Assembly: GCA_964007475.1 (NCBI GenBank)
Contig: OZ023275.1
Span: forward strand, 36,575,381 to 36,639,380
Source: Hybos culiciformis
Taxonomy: Eukaryota; Arthropoda; Insecta; Diptera; Hybotidae
Direction of reading: 5' to 3'
Length of the DNA: 64,000 bases
Part shown: positions 27,401-39,567 of the stretch, piece after piece
Layout: the number at the start of each line of letters is the position of its first letter
Position numbering within the stretch: position 1 is the stretch's first letter
Position numbers and translations under genes: made by a program
The notes under the pieces: model-generated
Told to the model about the DNA's origin: nothing
Database searches by the model: none
Seen by the model: only the letters and a program-made list of their open reading frames with translations

Positions 27401-30400
27401 AAATGGTCCAAGAAAAATTTGGCACTGGCATCTATTAGAAGTTCCTTTCAGATTTAGAGTTCCAGGGAAAAAAAAGTGTTACAAAACTGAAACCAAAATT
27501 TTCCAATTTAATTTTGTCAAGATAAATTAATTTTTTTCACTTCTCTCTAATATTCCGCAAGAGACATGAAAGTTCTATCTCTCAACCCGAACGAAATTTT
27601 TATACAAAAACTAACTTGAGAAGTTTTTGAAATGAAAAATTAGATCCTATATTCAGGATCCGAGAATGATTTCTGGAAATCCAAATTAGGCAGTCGCTTG
27701 CAGAGGTTCACACAACAAGTCCTTAGAAGAAATTAAAGCTCTATTTGTCAATTCTAATGAAATTTTTACTTGTTTTGTTATTCTAATAATTTTTTCCTTG
27801 ACCTTTTCCTAAAACTTTTTTTTGAGCGTCAATAATGTTTTGCATTTGATTTTTCAATTAATTCACAAAACTAAATAAACTTAATAAAACATTTTTTAAG
27901 AATGTACTTTTCATTCTTTAAAACAAACATAATATTATACACACATACATACATAATGTCACATGTTTCAAGAAAAATAATTAAAAAACATCTAAGTTTC
28001 GAAAATCGAAACGAATATTTAATTTCTATAGGCAGGAATTAAATAAATCAAGTTTTTTCTAAGAAAAAAAATAACTGAAAAAATTAACTAGGATTTAGAA
28101 TTCAGCATGCAGGACAAATATTTTTACAAATTGAAATAATTTTACTGTTCAACAAACCATGTAAAATACATTTCTTTCAGATTTCTTTATTGGAGAGTTT
28201 GTTGCTATATTTGCACAAGAACGCCAAAACGAAAACGAAACAGATCAATTGGACGGCGACCTCGTTACTCACGATCGCAACCGCCTTCGTACGCAAGCCG
28301 GTCAGTCAGATATTCGCAACGTTCCGCAGATTCAGGATTTGCAACAATTGAACCTCCGGGTCTGCCACATGCCTATTCAGATCCAGAATTAAGGTATGCA
28401 AATGTGATTAAATCTCCATTTCGAGGAGAATTAAGTAAAGAAAACCCAGATCGGAGAAAACGGAAACAAGGATCTGTTTATGATTTAGGTTACGATTACA
28501 GCGGTGGCGTTCAAAGAAATAATAGTCAACAATCAGCGAAAAGTCAGTCATCCGAACCACGTCGTTTTAGCAATCGTATTCGTAATAGGGAACGGATGCG
28601 AGAACGTCACACAATTGAACGCGATGAGATCTCACGTTATAAAGGTAATAACATCGATGATTTTGAACAACAAATGCCTGCCAAACGAGCGCAAAGCCAA
28701 AGGTCAGTTCGTGCTTCTTCAGTTGGAAAGGATTTGAATAGAATTTACTCACAAACATTGCCAACGAAGAGAAGCAAATCTCAACCAAATACACCGAAAG
28801 ATCAAAGGCATTCTTATTGTGGAGAAATAGATGAAGAAGTTTTAAGGAAAACTCCAATTTTATGTAATCGCTATGCTATTGATGAACTCGATAGAAAAGA
28901 ATCTTCTTACAGGGGTAGAAACACAAAGCGGAGAAGTCTTGCAGATTTTCCAAGGCAATCTATTGATGTTGAAACAAATCAAAGAATTCTTAATGAACGT
29001 AAAAAAAGAAGTTTGAATGATTCCAATATACGCAACACAATTCCACCTCGTGTTTATGAACTTAGGAATTCAGGAAATCGTGAGTCGCTATCGGGCCACC
29101 AACATAACAAAAGAAATCCATCACGATATGGTAATCGTCTTGAACTTCCAGAAATACCTCCCGGTGGGTTTTTTAGGGACTCCGGCAATCGTCATTCTAG
29201 AAATGATTCATATCGAAAGCGAGAAAATCAATATGATGATTATTATGATGAACACGGATTTGAGGAAGAGTTTGAAATGCAACCTGTCCGCAAGGATCGG
29301 CGATATAGGCGACCAAGTAAGATTATAAATAATATATCCAATATATTTAAATATACATAAGTACATATATAAAGTTGTGTATCTAAAATTTATGCTTTAA
29401 TGTTAATTACGTCTCGACTTTAAAAAAACATTCTCTGCACCTTTAGAATCATTATAAAATTAACTTTTGTATTTTATTCACATAATATTTCATTATTAAG
29501 ACTTCATTTAGTTTCCAGAATGACATCATAAATATTATAGTAGGTATTGTATAAAAATATTTTTTAATATATTTAGGTATTCCTAGCAAATATTTTATAA
29601 AACAGATTTTTCATTAGAAAATCTTTTCGAAATATTTTTTTTTTGCTTCTTACCCAAAGCATGGGTAATCTTTTGTTATTATGTAATATATTTGTTTCCA
29701 TCATATTTACAACCTAAAATATTTTTATTTATACACAATAAAAAAGAACTACTTTATTGCAATAAAGAATTTTTCTAACAATAAGATGCACAATACGTAT
29801 CTTTACATAATTAAAATGAAAATTTCTACAAAGCTCAAATTACTTAAAAATAAATTTTAACATAGAAAATTCAAATTAGATACTTGAGAGTTATATATTT
29901 TGTTTATATTTCACACGAACTTGATGTAGATAATTTTTATTTTGTATTGTGACAAAATATAACAAATTTAAATATTTTATTTATTCTGTATATGTATATT
30001 CTAAAAAGCTTGAAAACATTTTTTTTATATTTCAAATTGAATGATTTTATTTAGTCCTTCTTATAGTCAATCCCCTTTCAAAGTTTTTATTTATTTTTAT
30101 TTTATTTTTATAGTAGTTTACTTGGTAAGATATATGCATCTATATGATTACATATTTAAATTTTTCAATCATTTTTACCTTAACTTGAGTATAAGAAAGT
30201 ATTATATTATATTAGATCAGTAAATTTATGTTGTTGAAATCAATTTAAATTTTAAGGAATATGTCATGAAATGAAATAGCATTAAGAATTAAATTTCGAA
30301 CTAAGCAGATTCTAAGTTAAAATTTATCAAAATTTTATTCGAATACTCATTTCGATTCACAATTACCTACACATATTATTTTTTTAAGGATTCTCTTATT

Positions 30401-32634
30401 CAAAAATTTATTTATATGTCGACTGATTTAAAATTAACTTTATTTTACTGTACTATATTATATACGAATATTATTCATTTAAATATTTTTCATATTCTTT
30501 CCTTGATGTTTATCCGCACGAATAACATTTCTTAAAGTGAAAAATTTAATAAATTTTGATTAAAATTATGATTTCTAATCTTTTTTTTTTATGGGTTTCG
30601 TGTGTTTGTAACAAACTTTTTTTTTTATAACTTTTAGTTATAATATAGTTGACAGTCCCAAAACCAGTAAAAGAAAAATTGTTTTCACTTAAAATTTTAA
30701 AATATGTTATGTAGTATTTATATAATATTAAAAAAATTTATCGTTGATATAGCTGCACCATTACCACCATCACCTAGAATAATGTCACCAATGGGTTTTG
30801 CTATACATCGTCAAGCAAGAATACGTGATGATGATTCGTATTATGATGATGAAACTGATTCTTATGGTGATTTATCACCAAAAAATCGACCTGTACCAAT
30901 ATGGTTATGTGTATTTTTAGTTGTTGGCTATATATTAGCTGGTGCTGCATTGTTTTCAAAATGGGAAAATTGGTCATATTTAGATTCAGCATATTTTTGT
31001 TTTATAACTTTAACAACAATTGGTAAGTTATCTATTTTATATTATATGTATAGTATATAATTCATGACAGAAACAATTTTTGATAAAGTTATGCAAATAA
31101 ATATAATGTTATTATTTATGAGAAATATATAAATTTTGCAAATAATGGTTAAAAATGTTAACAGAATTATTGAAGGTTTGAACCAAAATTTAAAGTTTAG
31201 AATATATAAGATTTTATAACCGAAATTTAACTATTGAACATAAGTATGCAGAACATATTTTATTACTCACTTAATTATACATAAAATTTAAAATAAAAAA
31301 ATTTATGATTTGTGAATTAATGCCAAATCAAATGAAATTAAATTACGAGACATGAAATTGTATTTTATTTAAATATTATTTTTAATTCTTTTAATTTGAA
31401 AACAAAATATTCTTTATTACTTCGTAGTATATCTGCTAATTTTGGATTTATTCAAATTAGTTTTGATTTTTTTTTTCTTAATTATTTCATGTACATTTGA
31501 TTCAATTAAAGCTTTTTCTTTATCCATTAAAGATTTCTTTTTTTGGAAGAAATTCAAAATTACTGATTTTTTTAACATTTGATTCAATTAAAATTTTACA
31601 AAAATAATGTTTTTTTTTCTTTAGTTAACATTTTTCCATTTCATTAGCATTTTCAGATTTTAAAATGAAAGAAAGCAAAAAGGGAAAAAAAAGGAGAGAA
31701 ATTGTTTTTTTCCTTATCTAAATCCTTTTAACATTTTATCTTTTTAAAATCCATTTAATATGTTTTTATAGTATATAGATATTATGTATATTAGACCTAC
31801 ATTTTGCAGACGTACATTATTATTATGCTATGTGAAAAAAAAAATTGGTTTTTTTTTTTCAAGTAATTTAAAATTTTAAGATCAATTTATTATAAAAATA
31901 ACAATCATTCTGTTGAAGGATTTAAATTTATTATTGAATAGAGACTGTTTTCATTTTGTAAAATTGATAAAAATTAGGTACTTGTATCTATTTATTATTA
32001 TAATCTGGAGAACTTAAGATACTTTGAACTGTATATAATCCTAATGAATTTTTGATTAAAAATTTTTTTTTATTAGAATAAGACTATATTGAAAAATAAA
32101 TTCTTTGTTAGATAGTGTTACAAATTTTATCGGGACTCCCAAAACTTTATTAATATAAGAGATTGATATTTCTTTTAATTTGAAAAAAATTCTAAAATTT
32201 ACCAAATATTAATAAATAATTAATTTGTAAAAATTGAAAATTTATCAATTTCACTAATAATCTAACTTCGGATCAAAACAAGACAAAATTCAAATTTTCG
32301 TGTGTGAAATATATTGTATACAATTCTATCTTTCAATATTTTGACTTGTCAAACATTCCAAAAAAATATCCATTTTGCAGAACTATTTTCATTTGAAACA
32401 AATAACTTAACGACATAATTTTTAATTTTCACAGGTTTTGGTGATTTTGTTCCAGCACAAGGTGTTAAAGACAACTCAAAGCAATCAATTGCATTATGTT
32501 CACTCTATTTACTATTTGGAATTTCATTATTAGCAATGAGTTTCAATTTGGTACAAGAGGAAGTTATTGCTAATGTTAAAGAAGTGGCAAGACGTTTGGG
32601 AATTTTAAAACAAGAAGAAAATGTTGAAGATTAA
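24306..32634 (+). CDS. Two-pore-domain potassium channel (K2P), 3' part of gene, four exons
   Basis: Coding exons join 24306-24432, 28181-29316, 30753-31022 and 32435-32634. All splice phases agree (1, 2, 1, 1) and give 576 residues plus stop. Visible in order: the end of pore 1 (GYGHIAPRT), M2 (KVTTIFYAILGIPLMLL), a cytoplasmic loop of over 400 residues, M3 (WLCVFLVVGYILAGAALF), pore 2 with TTIGFGDF, M4 (ALCSLYLLFGISLLAMSF) and a short tail ending in EENVED. K2P channels dimerise in the plasma membrane and carry background K+ current. The loop between M2 and M3 is far longer than in most K2P proteins, as in TRESK/TWK-18-type channels. The N-terminus, M1 and most of pore 1 are missing and expected further upstream. 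I do not assign an orthologue. Family assignment is near certain; the subfamily is inference. Confidence 0.95.
27038..27310. mobile_element. Two related hairpin elements in a K2P intron
   Basis: Hairpin A (27038-27133) has arms GAAGCGCTGCTGATGAGTCA and TTGATTCATCAGTACTGCTTC. Hairpin B (27165-27288) has arms GAAGCTCTGCTGATGAATCA and TTGATTCATCAGCAGCGCTTC. Each has a loop of purine-rich then pyrimidine-rich sequence. Both are followed by GTCTTCA. Hairpin B is additionally enclosed by a perfect 10-bp pair, CTTCACGATC (27144-27153) and GATCGTGAAG (27301-27310). The layout fits two copies of one MITE family, or a tandem duplication within one element. It lies in the intron between the M2 exon and the loop exon. 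Confidence 0.75.
28181..29316 (+). CDS. K2P exon: long M2-M3 cytoplasmic loop
   Basis: A strong polypyrimidine acceptor (TTTCTTTCAG) precedes it; the donor is GTAAGA at 29317. It encodes about 378 residues beginning RFLYWRVCCYICTRTPKRKR, the juxtamembrane segment after M2. The rest is hydrophilic and disordered-looking, rich in Arg, Ser, Asn and Gln. A canonical 14-3-3 mode-1 motif RSKSQP lies at 28770-28787, and basophilic kinase-type sites such as KRRSLAD also occur. An acidic Tyr/Asp/Glu patch (YDDYYDEHGFEEEFE) lies near the end. Base composition is markedly less A+T-rich than its surroundings. If the donor is not used, the frame stays open only to a stop at about 29358. Confidence 0.92.
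30753..31022 (+). CDS. K2P exon: pre-M3 segment, M3 and start of pore 2
   Basis: The exon encodes a proline-rich start (APLPPSPRIMSP), an acidic stretch (DDDSYYDDETDSYGD), M3, SKWENWSYLDSAYFCF and LTTI plus the first base of Gly, and is followed by GTAAGT. The acceptor (GATATAG) has almost no polypyrimidine tract but gives the right phase. The frame is open upstream of it to 30704, so a different acceptor cannot be excluded. The pore-2 filter is split by the intron at the same place in the Gly codon as pore 1. Confidence 0.92.
32435..32634 (+). CDS. K2P last coding exon: pore 2 filter, M4, C-terminus
   Basis: The acceptor is TTTTCACAG. The exon completes GFGDFVPAQG, then M4 and a tail of about 30 residues (VQEEVIANVKEVARRLG...). 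TAA lies at 32632-32634. The C-terminus is short, so regulation by cytosolic partners most likely involves the long central loop. Confidence 0.95.
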
Positions 32635-32739
32635 ATTTATAATAATAAAAATATCATTATATGAATTTTAGAATATGTGTAGTATTTATAGATTTAAATA
32701 GTATATAGTATTGTATGTATATGAATTTTATACCTATTA

Positions 32740-32764
32740 AATAAAATTTCATTTTATTAATAAA
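32740..32764 (+). terminator. Poly(A) signals of the K2P gene
   Basis: AATAAA occurs at 32740-32745 and again at 32759-32764, about 105-130 bases after the stop codon. Another at 32644-32649 is very close to the stop. Such hexamers are frequent by chance in this A+T-rich DNA, so the exact cleavage site is uncertain. Confidence 0.5.
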
Positions 32765-35700
32765 AAAAATCCATTAAGATTTTATTTTTATCGATTTATC
32801 AGGTACGAACGTTTTATATTTTTATTTTTGAACTCATATAAAAGTTTAATGGTAGACGGGAATTTATATGAAATAATGGGATTATATTAAAATCAATGAA
32901 GGTAAATATAATTCAATATAAATTTACAGAAATTTTTGTTACTACACAATACATTATATTGCTTTAAAAGTCGAAATTTCATATCTAGTAATAATAATTT
33001 AAGTATTTTATTGAAAACTTTTTTTTGCGATACGAAAAATTTAAAACTTAAATTAAATTCTTTCTTTATCATAGAATTTTTAATTTTTTACTATTTCGAA
33101 TTATGCAACATCATCAACGTTTATTTCACAAAAATTAACTTCATCTTGGTTTTGGAATACAAGAATAATATTATTTATAGGAAAAAAAATTGCCTTAATT
33201 CTTCTTTGAAATGTTGAAACTTAATTTTTTTCTAAACCATTAATTTTTAAAACTTTTCTACTATTTTAAAACAAAGTTGTAGAAAAAATCAAAATAAAAT
33301 ATGTTCTGACCTTTATCTATATCACAACATATTGTGTATTACATTGTTTATTGGACACAACATACTGCTGAACTGGTCTGGCTTTTTTTTTTTTTTATTA
33401 TGGAGGAAGAGACACTAAGAATTATGTACAGATAAAAAATAATCCAAATAAATCTTTTTTTTTAATAATTCCATCTAAATTCCATCTAGGTAGTACGAAT
33501 GATATTCTTTTTACGGAAATGAGTTGAAGTCTAATCTCCAGATATAATTACGCATATATATATTATATTATGTTTTGAGATACAGATATTTTCTTATAAT
33601 ATTATCAATAAATATTTGCATGACAAAATAATAGGAGATTATAAGGCAGATGCCGCCTTTTTGAGAGAGGGAATAAAATCTAAAGAAAATTATGTGAAAA
33701 TGTGATGCTGTCTGAATAAAACATGAGGATCAATGTTTTTATATATAAAAACATGATGATAAGAAGGGACATTATATCGAAATAAGCTGTGGTTAAATTT
33801 TTAATTTTAAATAAATGTATTTAAAAAAATATTGACAATATTTGTGTAATATTAGTAGTTAAATCTTTATTATCATTGAATATTCTAAAAGGCTGATTTA
33901 GAGACAGAAAAAAAGGATTAATTTATATATTAAATAAAATCGAAAATATCAAGGTTATACTTTCAGGCAGAGAAAAAAAAAATGGGATAAAAATGCAAAA
34001 TAAATAAAAAATTTTTATTATTTTTGAATTTTGTATATTGTATTTTTTTTATTTGGTTTTCAGAAACGAAATTGTTTTTATTCTTTTATATATTTTCAAA
34101 TAAATTATCATTTTTCTTAAAAGATTTATTTTTAATATTGTTACAAAAAATTTGTACTATAAATTTTTTTTGTAATAATATTAATCGGTAATAAAATCCA
34201 AAGTTTCATGTTAAAGTATTCATTATGTAATGTATTAGTATAATCAGAGATCGCATTGGATTTATGAGATATCGCATTGGATACAAAAATTCAATAAAAT
34301 GTCTAACATCTATCAAACATGTGTCCGGTTATAAAATCTCCGCTCCAAAATTTTTGCAATTTTATGATTGAAACAATGGGAAATTAACTTTATTGCCGAA
34401 TCTCCCTAGAAATTATAATCATTTAAATCGGTCATAAGATCTTGTTATGTCCAGGGTTGTTATGTCCGGTAGCCTTTGAACGGCCTATATATTTTATTTA
34501 ATAATCAAATAATTTTTAGATCTGTACTCTACATATAAAATAATATGCATTTACCAGTGTCTATATCTTTTTGGACACAAATTAGAATAATTTTCGGTAT
34601 GCAATAAGACATCGCATTCTTTATCAACTCTGGGTATAATGCATGTTATTGAACATATCTTTTTTTAAAAGCTCGATTTTCTTCTTATTTTGTTCTAATT
34701 ATTTCTTTAATATCAAACATTATAGATAGTAAATTTAGGCAAAAACATTTTTTTCCAATTTTTTTTTTAATCATATAAAAGCAATATGTAAGGCAATTTG
34801 CAATTATTCTTAATCTTAATATGTTAACTTTATTATTTATTATCATTTTCAATATTAACTAGGTACGACTAATCAATAACAATCATTATAGTAATTACAC
34901 AAAAACTTTAATTGTAATTCGAAACAATACAATATTGTATAATATTAATACCGAGAAGTTAATAAATGTCAGATCTGTTTATTTTTTCTGTAGACTTTTT
35001 AACGGCTGAAAAATGTCCATAATGCGACGAAAAAAAAAAGGATAATAGTGAGTAAATTTTTATTTATTATTATTATTTCTGTTTTTTTTTTTTTTTTGTT
35101 GTATAAAATAAGTAATAAAGAAATATTTTGAACTAATATATAATCTTCAAATAGGACACTAAGGACATTTTTGGAATTATTATTGCTAAAATATGGAAAT
35201 ATTTTTTAGTTAAAATATTTATCTAAATAAAAAAAAATATTATGGATTTTTCGGCACATAATAACATACAAAAGGATACTGAACTATTAAATTTATTTAT
35301 GTTTGTCATAAAAAATTTAAGTTTGTTGCACTTAAATAAATTTTTTTTTAACTTATACTTTAATTGCTTAAGTTTTTATGTTTTATGCGAATAAGAACTT
35401 ATCTTAACTTTGTTCAACGGAAAGAAAAAATAATAAACAAAATTTTTAAGTTTTCTTTTGTAAACCGGATTGGCTCTTTAATGTCAAATGTTGAAATGAT
35501 TGCCGAACGGATTAATGTATTTTGTGCTTCAGAAAAAATTCGAATAATATTAAAAATATATATGTCCAAATATATAGATATATAGACAATTTATAGGTCA
35601 AAAGTTTTCATATATTTTATATGTTATTTAGTTTGGTTTTACTTAAAATGTCAATATATAGTTTTATGTACAAATAAAAAATTTTATTGAAACTTCCAAT

Positions 35701-38426
35701 TGAAATAATTTGTCTCAACAAGATAAATACATAAAAAATAAAATAAAATAAAAAATTTTCCAGGAATAATGTTATTTGTTTTGAAGTTTTTTTTTCCTGT
35801 AAAAAGTTTAGTTGTTTATTTAAGTTATAGTATATATATTTTCTTCAAATTTATCTTTTCCACATTACATTTTGTAGCCAAAACTTTTTTTTTGTGATTC
35901 TTTTTATGATACCTCTACTGACATCAAGGTAGTAAGTAGCATTATAATATCCTTTTGGTTCTTGTTTTTTTTATGTTATTAGCCTGGTAAATCTATGATT
36001 TTAAAATGATGAACATGTAGTGAGATGAAATATCAAAAATGAAAATCATTATTTTATACTAAAAAAGATTTTCTATTATACATAATATTAGTGTATTTAT
36101 TGCTTGTACCATATTTGTATTTGCACGCTGATCCACATATTTATGTTGGAAGTGCTAAACATCTTTAATCTGTCAAACAGAAGGTTTTTCTTCTTTTTTT
36201 TTGATAAAAGATTTCGATTTAAATGTATTATTCTTATAAAGATTAAATTACATTAAGTAATTTATCGATCATGAAATGCATGGAACTATCATTGACGTCA
36301 ATTCTTTAATTTATCTTTCGTGATAGTACAAAATTTAATTTTACAAATTCAATCCTTTTTTTTATAAAATTAAATAATACGTTTTTTTTTGCTTATTTCC
36401 AATAGAAAAACTAATATCCATCCCTATAAATGACATTTATATTTCAATGTCGACAATACATAATAAGTTTATAAGAAAATATCTGTTTTTGTAAAAAGTT
36501 ATTTTTTAAAAGTTAAATTTAAGTATTCTATAACTACAAAGTATACATATATACGGACAATATTTTCTCTACAAAATATATGTTCAACACAACATATAAT
36601 GCATATATAAATTTTCCTTTGTGCAGTTAAAAGTCAAAAGTTCTAATCAAATTGTTTGAAAATATTCTTGATGAATTTCAATTTCCTTTAACATTTATCC
36701 ATTAAAGAAAAACACTATAGGTAAAATCAAGAAAATTTTAAAGGAAATTCACAAGATAAAATAAAGGATATAAATTATTTTATGTTGTACATACATTAAA
36801 TACATACATGTGTACATACATTGTATATATATATAACAATATATAGTATTTTAAGTGCTGCTGGTGCTGGTATACTTTTTCATTTTCCTTATTAAACTTT
36901 GAGAAATAAAAAAATGAAAAAAAAAAATGGAAAAACTAAAATAAAAAAGGATTTAAGAATGCTTAAAATGGATTATATTTTTCTTAAGTTTATTAAAATT
37001 TAACTAGAACTATTATACTACATATATTCAAAAATTATTATAGACTTGTTTATTTTAATGATTAATTATTTTGTTGGTTTTTTTCCGTAACAAAATGGAA
37101 AATTTAATTTTATTACGGAAATTTAAATTCAACATATATACATATAAAATCTTAATATATATTTTTTATTAAAGAATTCAAAGATAATATTATTAGGCAA
37201 ATAAATTTGACAATTTCAAGCTGATGTACTATTAAACTTACCTTTCAGAAAACTACTTAAGCCAAATAACAAAATCACTGTGTCAGAATGACGTCAATAC
37301 AAGAATTTTAAATTTTATTTTCATTCATTTATGTAAAAATAAAAATATCATGGATTGCTTCACAACATAAGTGTAGTTAGGTGGACGAAAAAAATAGCTA
37401 AATATGCAATATTGTGCAGAATTAAAAGAGTATAAAATTCCATATATGAAAAGATGTAAAAAAAAGAGTGAATTTTTTCAATTTCAAAATTTATCGCATA
37501 TGAAAGTTTTCGAGAAACAGATTGATTTACGGCTTATGCAAAATAAAATGCATTTTATTTTCTTTTAGGGCTGCAATAAAAGAGTCTTTCATTACAATTT
37601 TTTTTATAGTGAATTTTTGAAATATTCTATTAAGCTTTTTTTATTATTACATATTATTATTATTTTATTTTTTTTTCTAATATCCGTGAAAAATTGTAAA
37701 CGCAGGAATTTATTAGTATGTTCCAAACAAGTAGAGAGAAAAAAATATAAAGATATCCTTTTTTTTTGCAGTATCACGATATATATTTTTTTTAAACTTC
37801 ATTTTATTAAAGGAATTTTAACAATAGCAGTTTGTTGATTTTTGTTGCTATTTTATATTTTTGCTATTTTTAGAAAAGCTGTGTGCACGATTATGTTAAA
37901 TAAAATAAGGTACCTACTGTACAAAAAACTGAAATTCTTTATTTTTTTTTCAAAGGTAGGAAGAAAATAAATTATACATAAGACGAGTATTTAATGATAA
38001 TAAAAAATAATATGAATTTCTTGTTACGATAAAGGATATATTTTTTTTTTTCGTTGAATATAATTCAATAATCGACAAATTTGCGAAAATTTAAAAAATT
38101 GTACTTGATTTAATTAATTTATCTACCAAATATTCTCATTTCTTTGTCCTTAATTCAAGAAATGTCCTTTATATAATTATCATCGTTATAAATTTGACGA
38201 ACATTCCCATCGTTTGTGTGACGTTTGTGTGTTATCATTTTGTTAGCAACTTAAGCAACTAATTAATTATAATATAAACATTATAGGGTAATCAATAGCG
38301 CAGAAATATTTTAATGTTTAAATTTGAATATAGGGAAATAAAAAGTAAAAACGAGAAGAAGACAATTTTGACTATACTTAAAAAATTAGATAACTAAATA
38401 TAGTATATAGTATAGATACGTAATAT
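32765..38426. other. A+T-rich intergenic DNA, no gene seen
   Basis: Only short, low-complexity chance frames. A 12-bp motif ATCGCATTGGAT occurs twice in quick succession near 34250-34280, with a related ATCGCATT near 34610. Otherwise I see homopolymer runs and nothing recognisable. Confidence 0.55.
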
Positions 38427-38735
38427 CATAAAGGAAGTATAAATAGAGAAACTAGTCTCATACAAAAAATGCAAATACAAATAGTGAAACAAAAAATCCA
38501 TATCACAACCCCATGAACTTTTTTTTTCTATTTTTTTAAAAATTCCACTCTCACAAAAGCTTTTAAAACTTTAAAAAAATATATAGAACTGTTGTTATTT
38601 TGAAAGTTTTAAAAGTGGAATTCTCAAAAAATACAAAAAAAAAGCTCATGGGGTTGTGATATGGATTTTTTGTTTCACTATTTGTATTTGCATTTTTTGT
38701 ATGGGACTAGTTTCTCTATTTATACTTCCTTTATG
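38427..38735. mobile_element. Palindromic MITE (about 308 bp)
   Basis: The left end CATAAAGGAAGTATAAATAG is the complement of the right end at 38715-38735. The arms run about 110-130 bp with only a few mismatches, including CACAACCCCATGA against TCATGGGGTTGTG. The centre is A+T-rich with no coding. The flanks read GTAATAT on the left and GTAATAC on the right, a possible 6-7 bp target duplication with one mismatch. The arm identity suggests relatively recent movement. The superfamily is not assignable by eye. Confidence 0.85.
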
Positions 38736-39065
38736 GTAATACATATATATAAAATAAGAAAGAAAACTTTTTCCAATAATCTAACAAAATATTAAAATTT
38801 ACAAAAAATCATTTTATTTCTTTAAAAAAAAAATAATAACAAAAACTAAATATGTAAATCTTAAAAAAAAAAATATAAAAAGTTTTTTTTTTATTTTGTT
38901 TTAAATTCTAAGACAAAAAACATAAAAGAAAATAATAAACTAAAAAAAAATTAGGACAGAATGCATTTTACAGAAAAAAGTTTTCCTTATCCCGTATATT
39001 TTTGAAAACATAAAAATGAATAAATAAAAAAATAAAAATTCAATATATACATACTTATATATTTA

Positions 39066-39567
39066 CAGTGCTGTGCAAATCAATAAGCACAACACTCTTG
39101 TTTTCAAAATTTCAAGTTTCAAAAGTTCAAGTTTTTATATTTTTCATACTCTTATTTTCAAGGGTTCCTAATTTTTTTTGGTCTATTTTTAATGACTCAT
39201 TGGAGAAATTTGAAATTCAATTGAAAGTAGATAATATTGGGGTCTTTATTTTTAAAATATTGCGATTAAAAACAACTTCGTTGAAAATTCAGAAATATAA
39301 TTTTATTTTGTGATTTTGTACTGGTTTTTCCATTTTAACGTGCAGCAGATCCATAAAGCTTAAAAAACATGCATTTATGCCTCGTTTAGATTGAAGCAGT
39401 TAAATACGTTGGACTATAGAGCAGAAAAACAAGTTTTTGAAAATCGATCTTTAAGACCATCCAGTAATACTGAATATTACCTGGAAAAATATTATTTCGA
39501 AATAACAACATCAAACTAAAAAAAAATAAAGATAAAAGTATGTTCTTATATTGTTTTGCCAATACTG
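39066..39567. mobile_element. Tc1/mariner-type non-autonomous remnant
   Basis: The left end after TA reads CAGTGCTGTGCAAATCAATA. The right end, read in reverse complement, is CAGTATTGGCAAAACAATAT. Both are flanked by TA (39064-39065 and 39568-39569), the target of Tc1/mariner elements, and the ends resemble Tc1-family termini with CAGT and a CAAAAC-type core. The 502-bp interior has no transposase-like frame; the open frame at 39068-39313 is low-complexity. It is most likely a deleted copy. Confidence 0.6.

Noticed and set aside
28504..29328. Alternative open frames inside the K2P loop exon on both strands
   Set aside because: They are shadows of the long coding exon, whose frame is fixed by splice phases and by the flanking channel domains.
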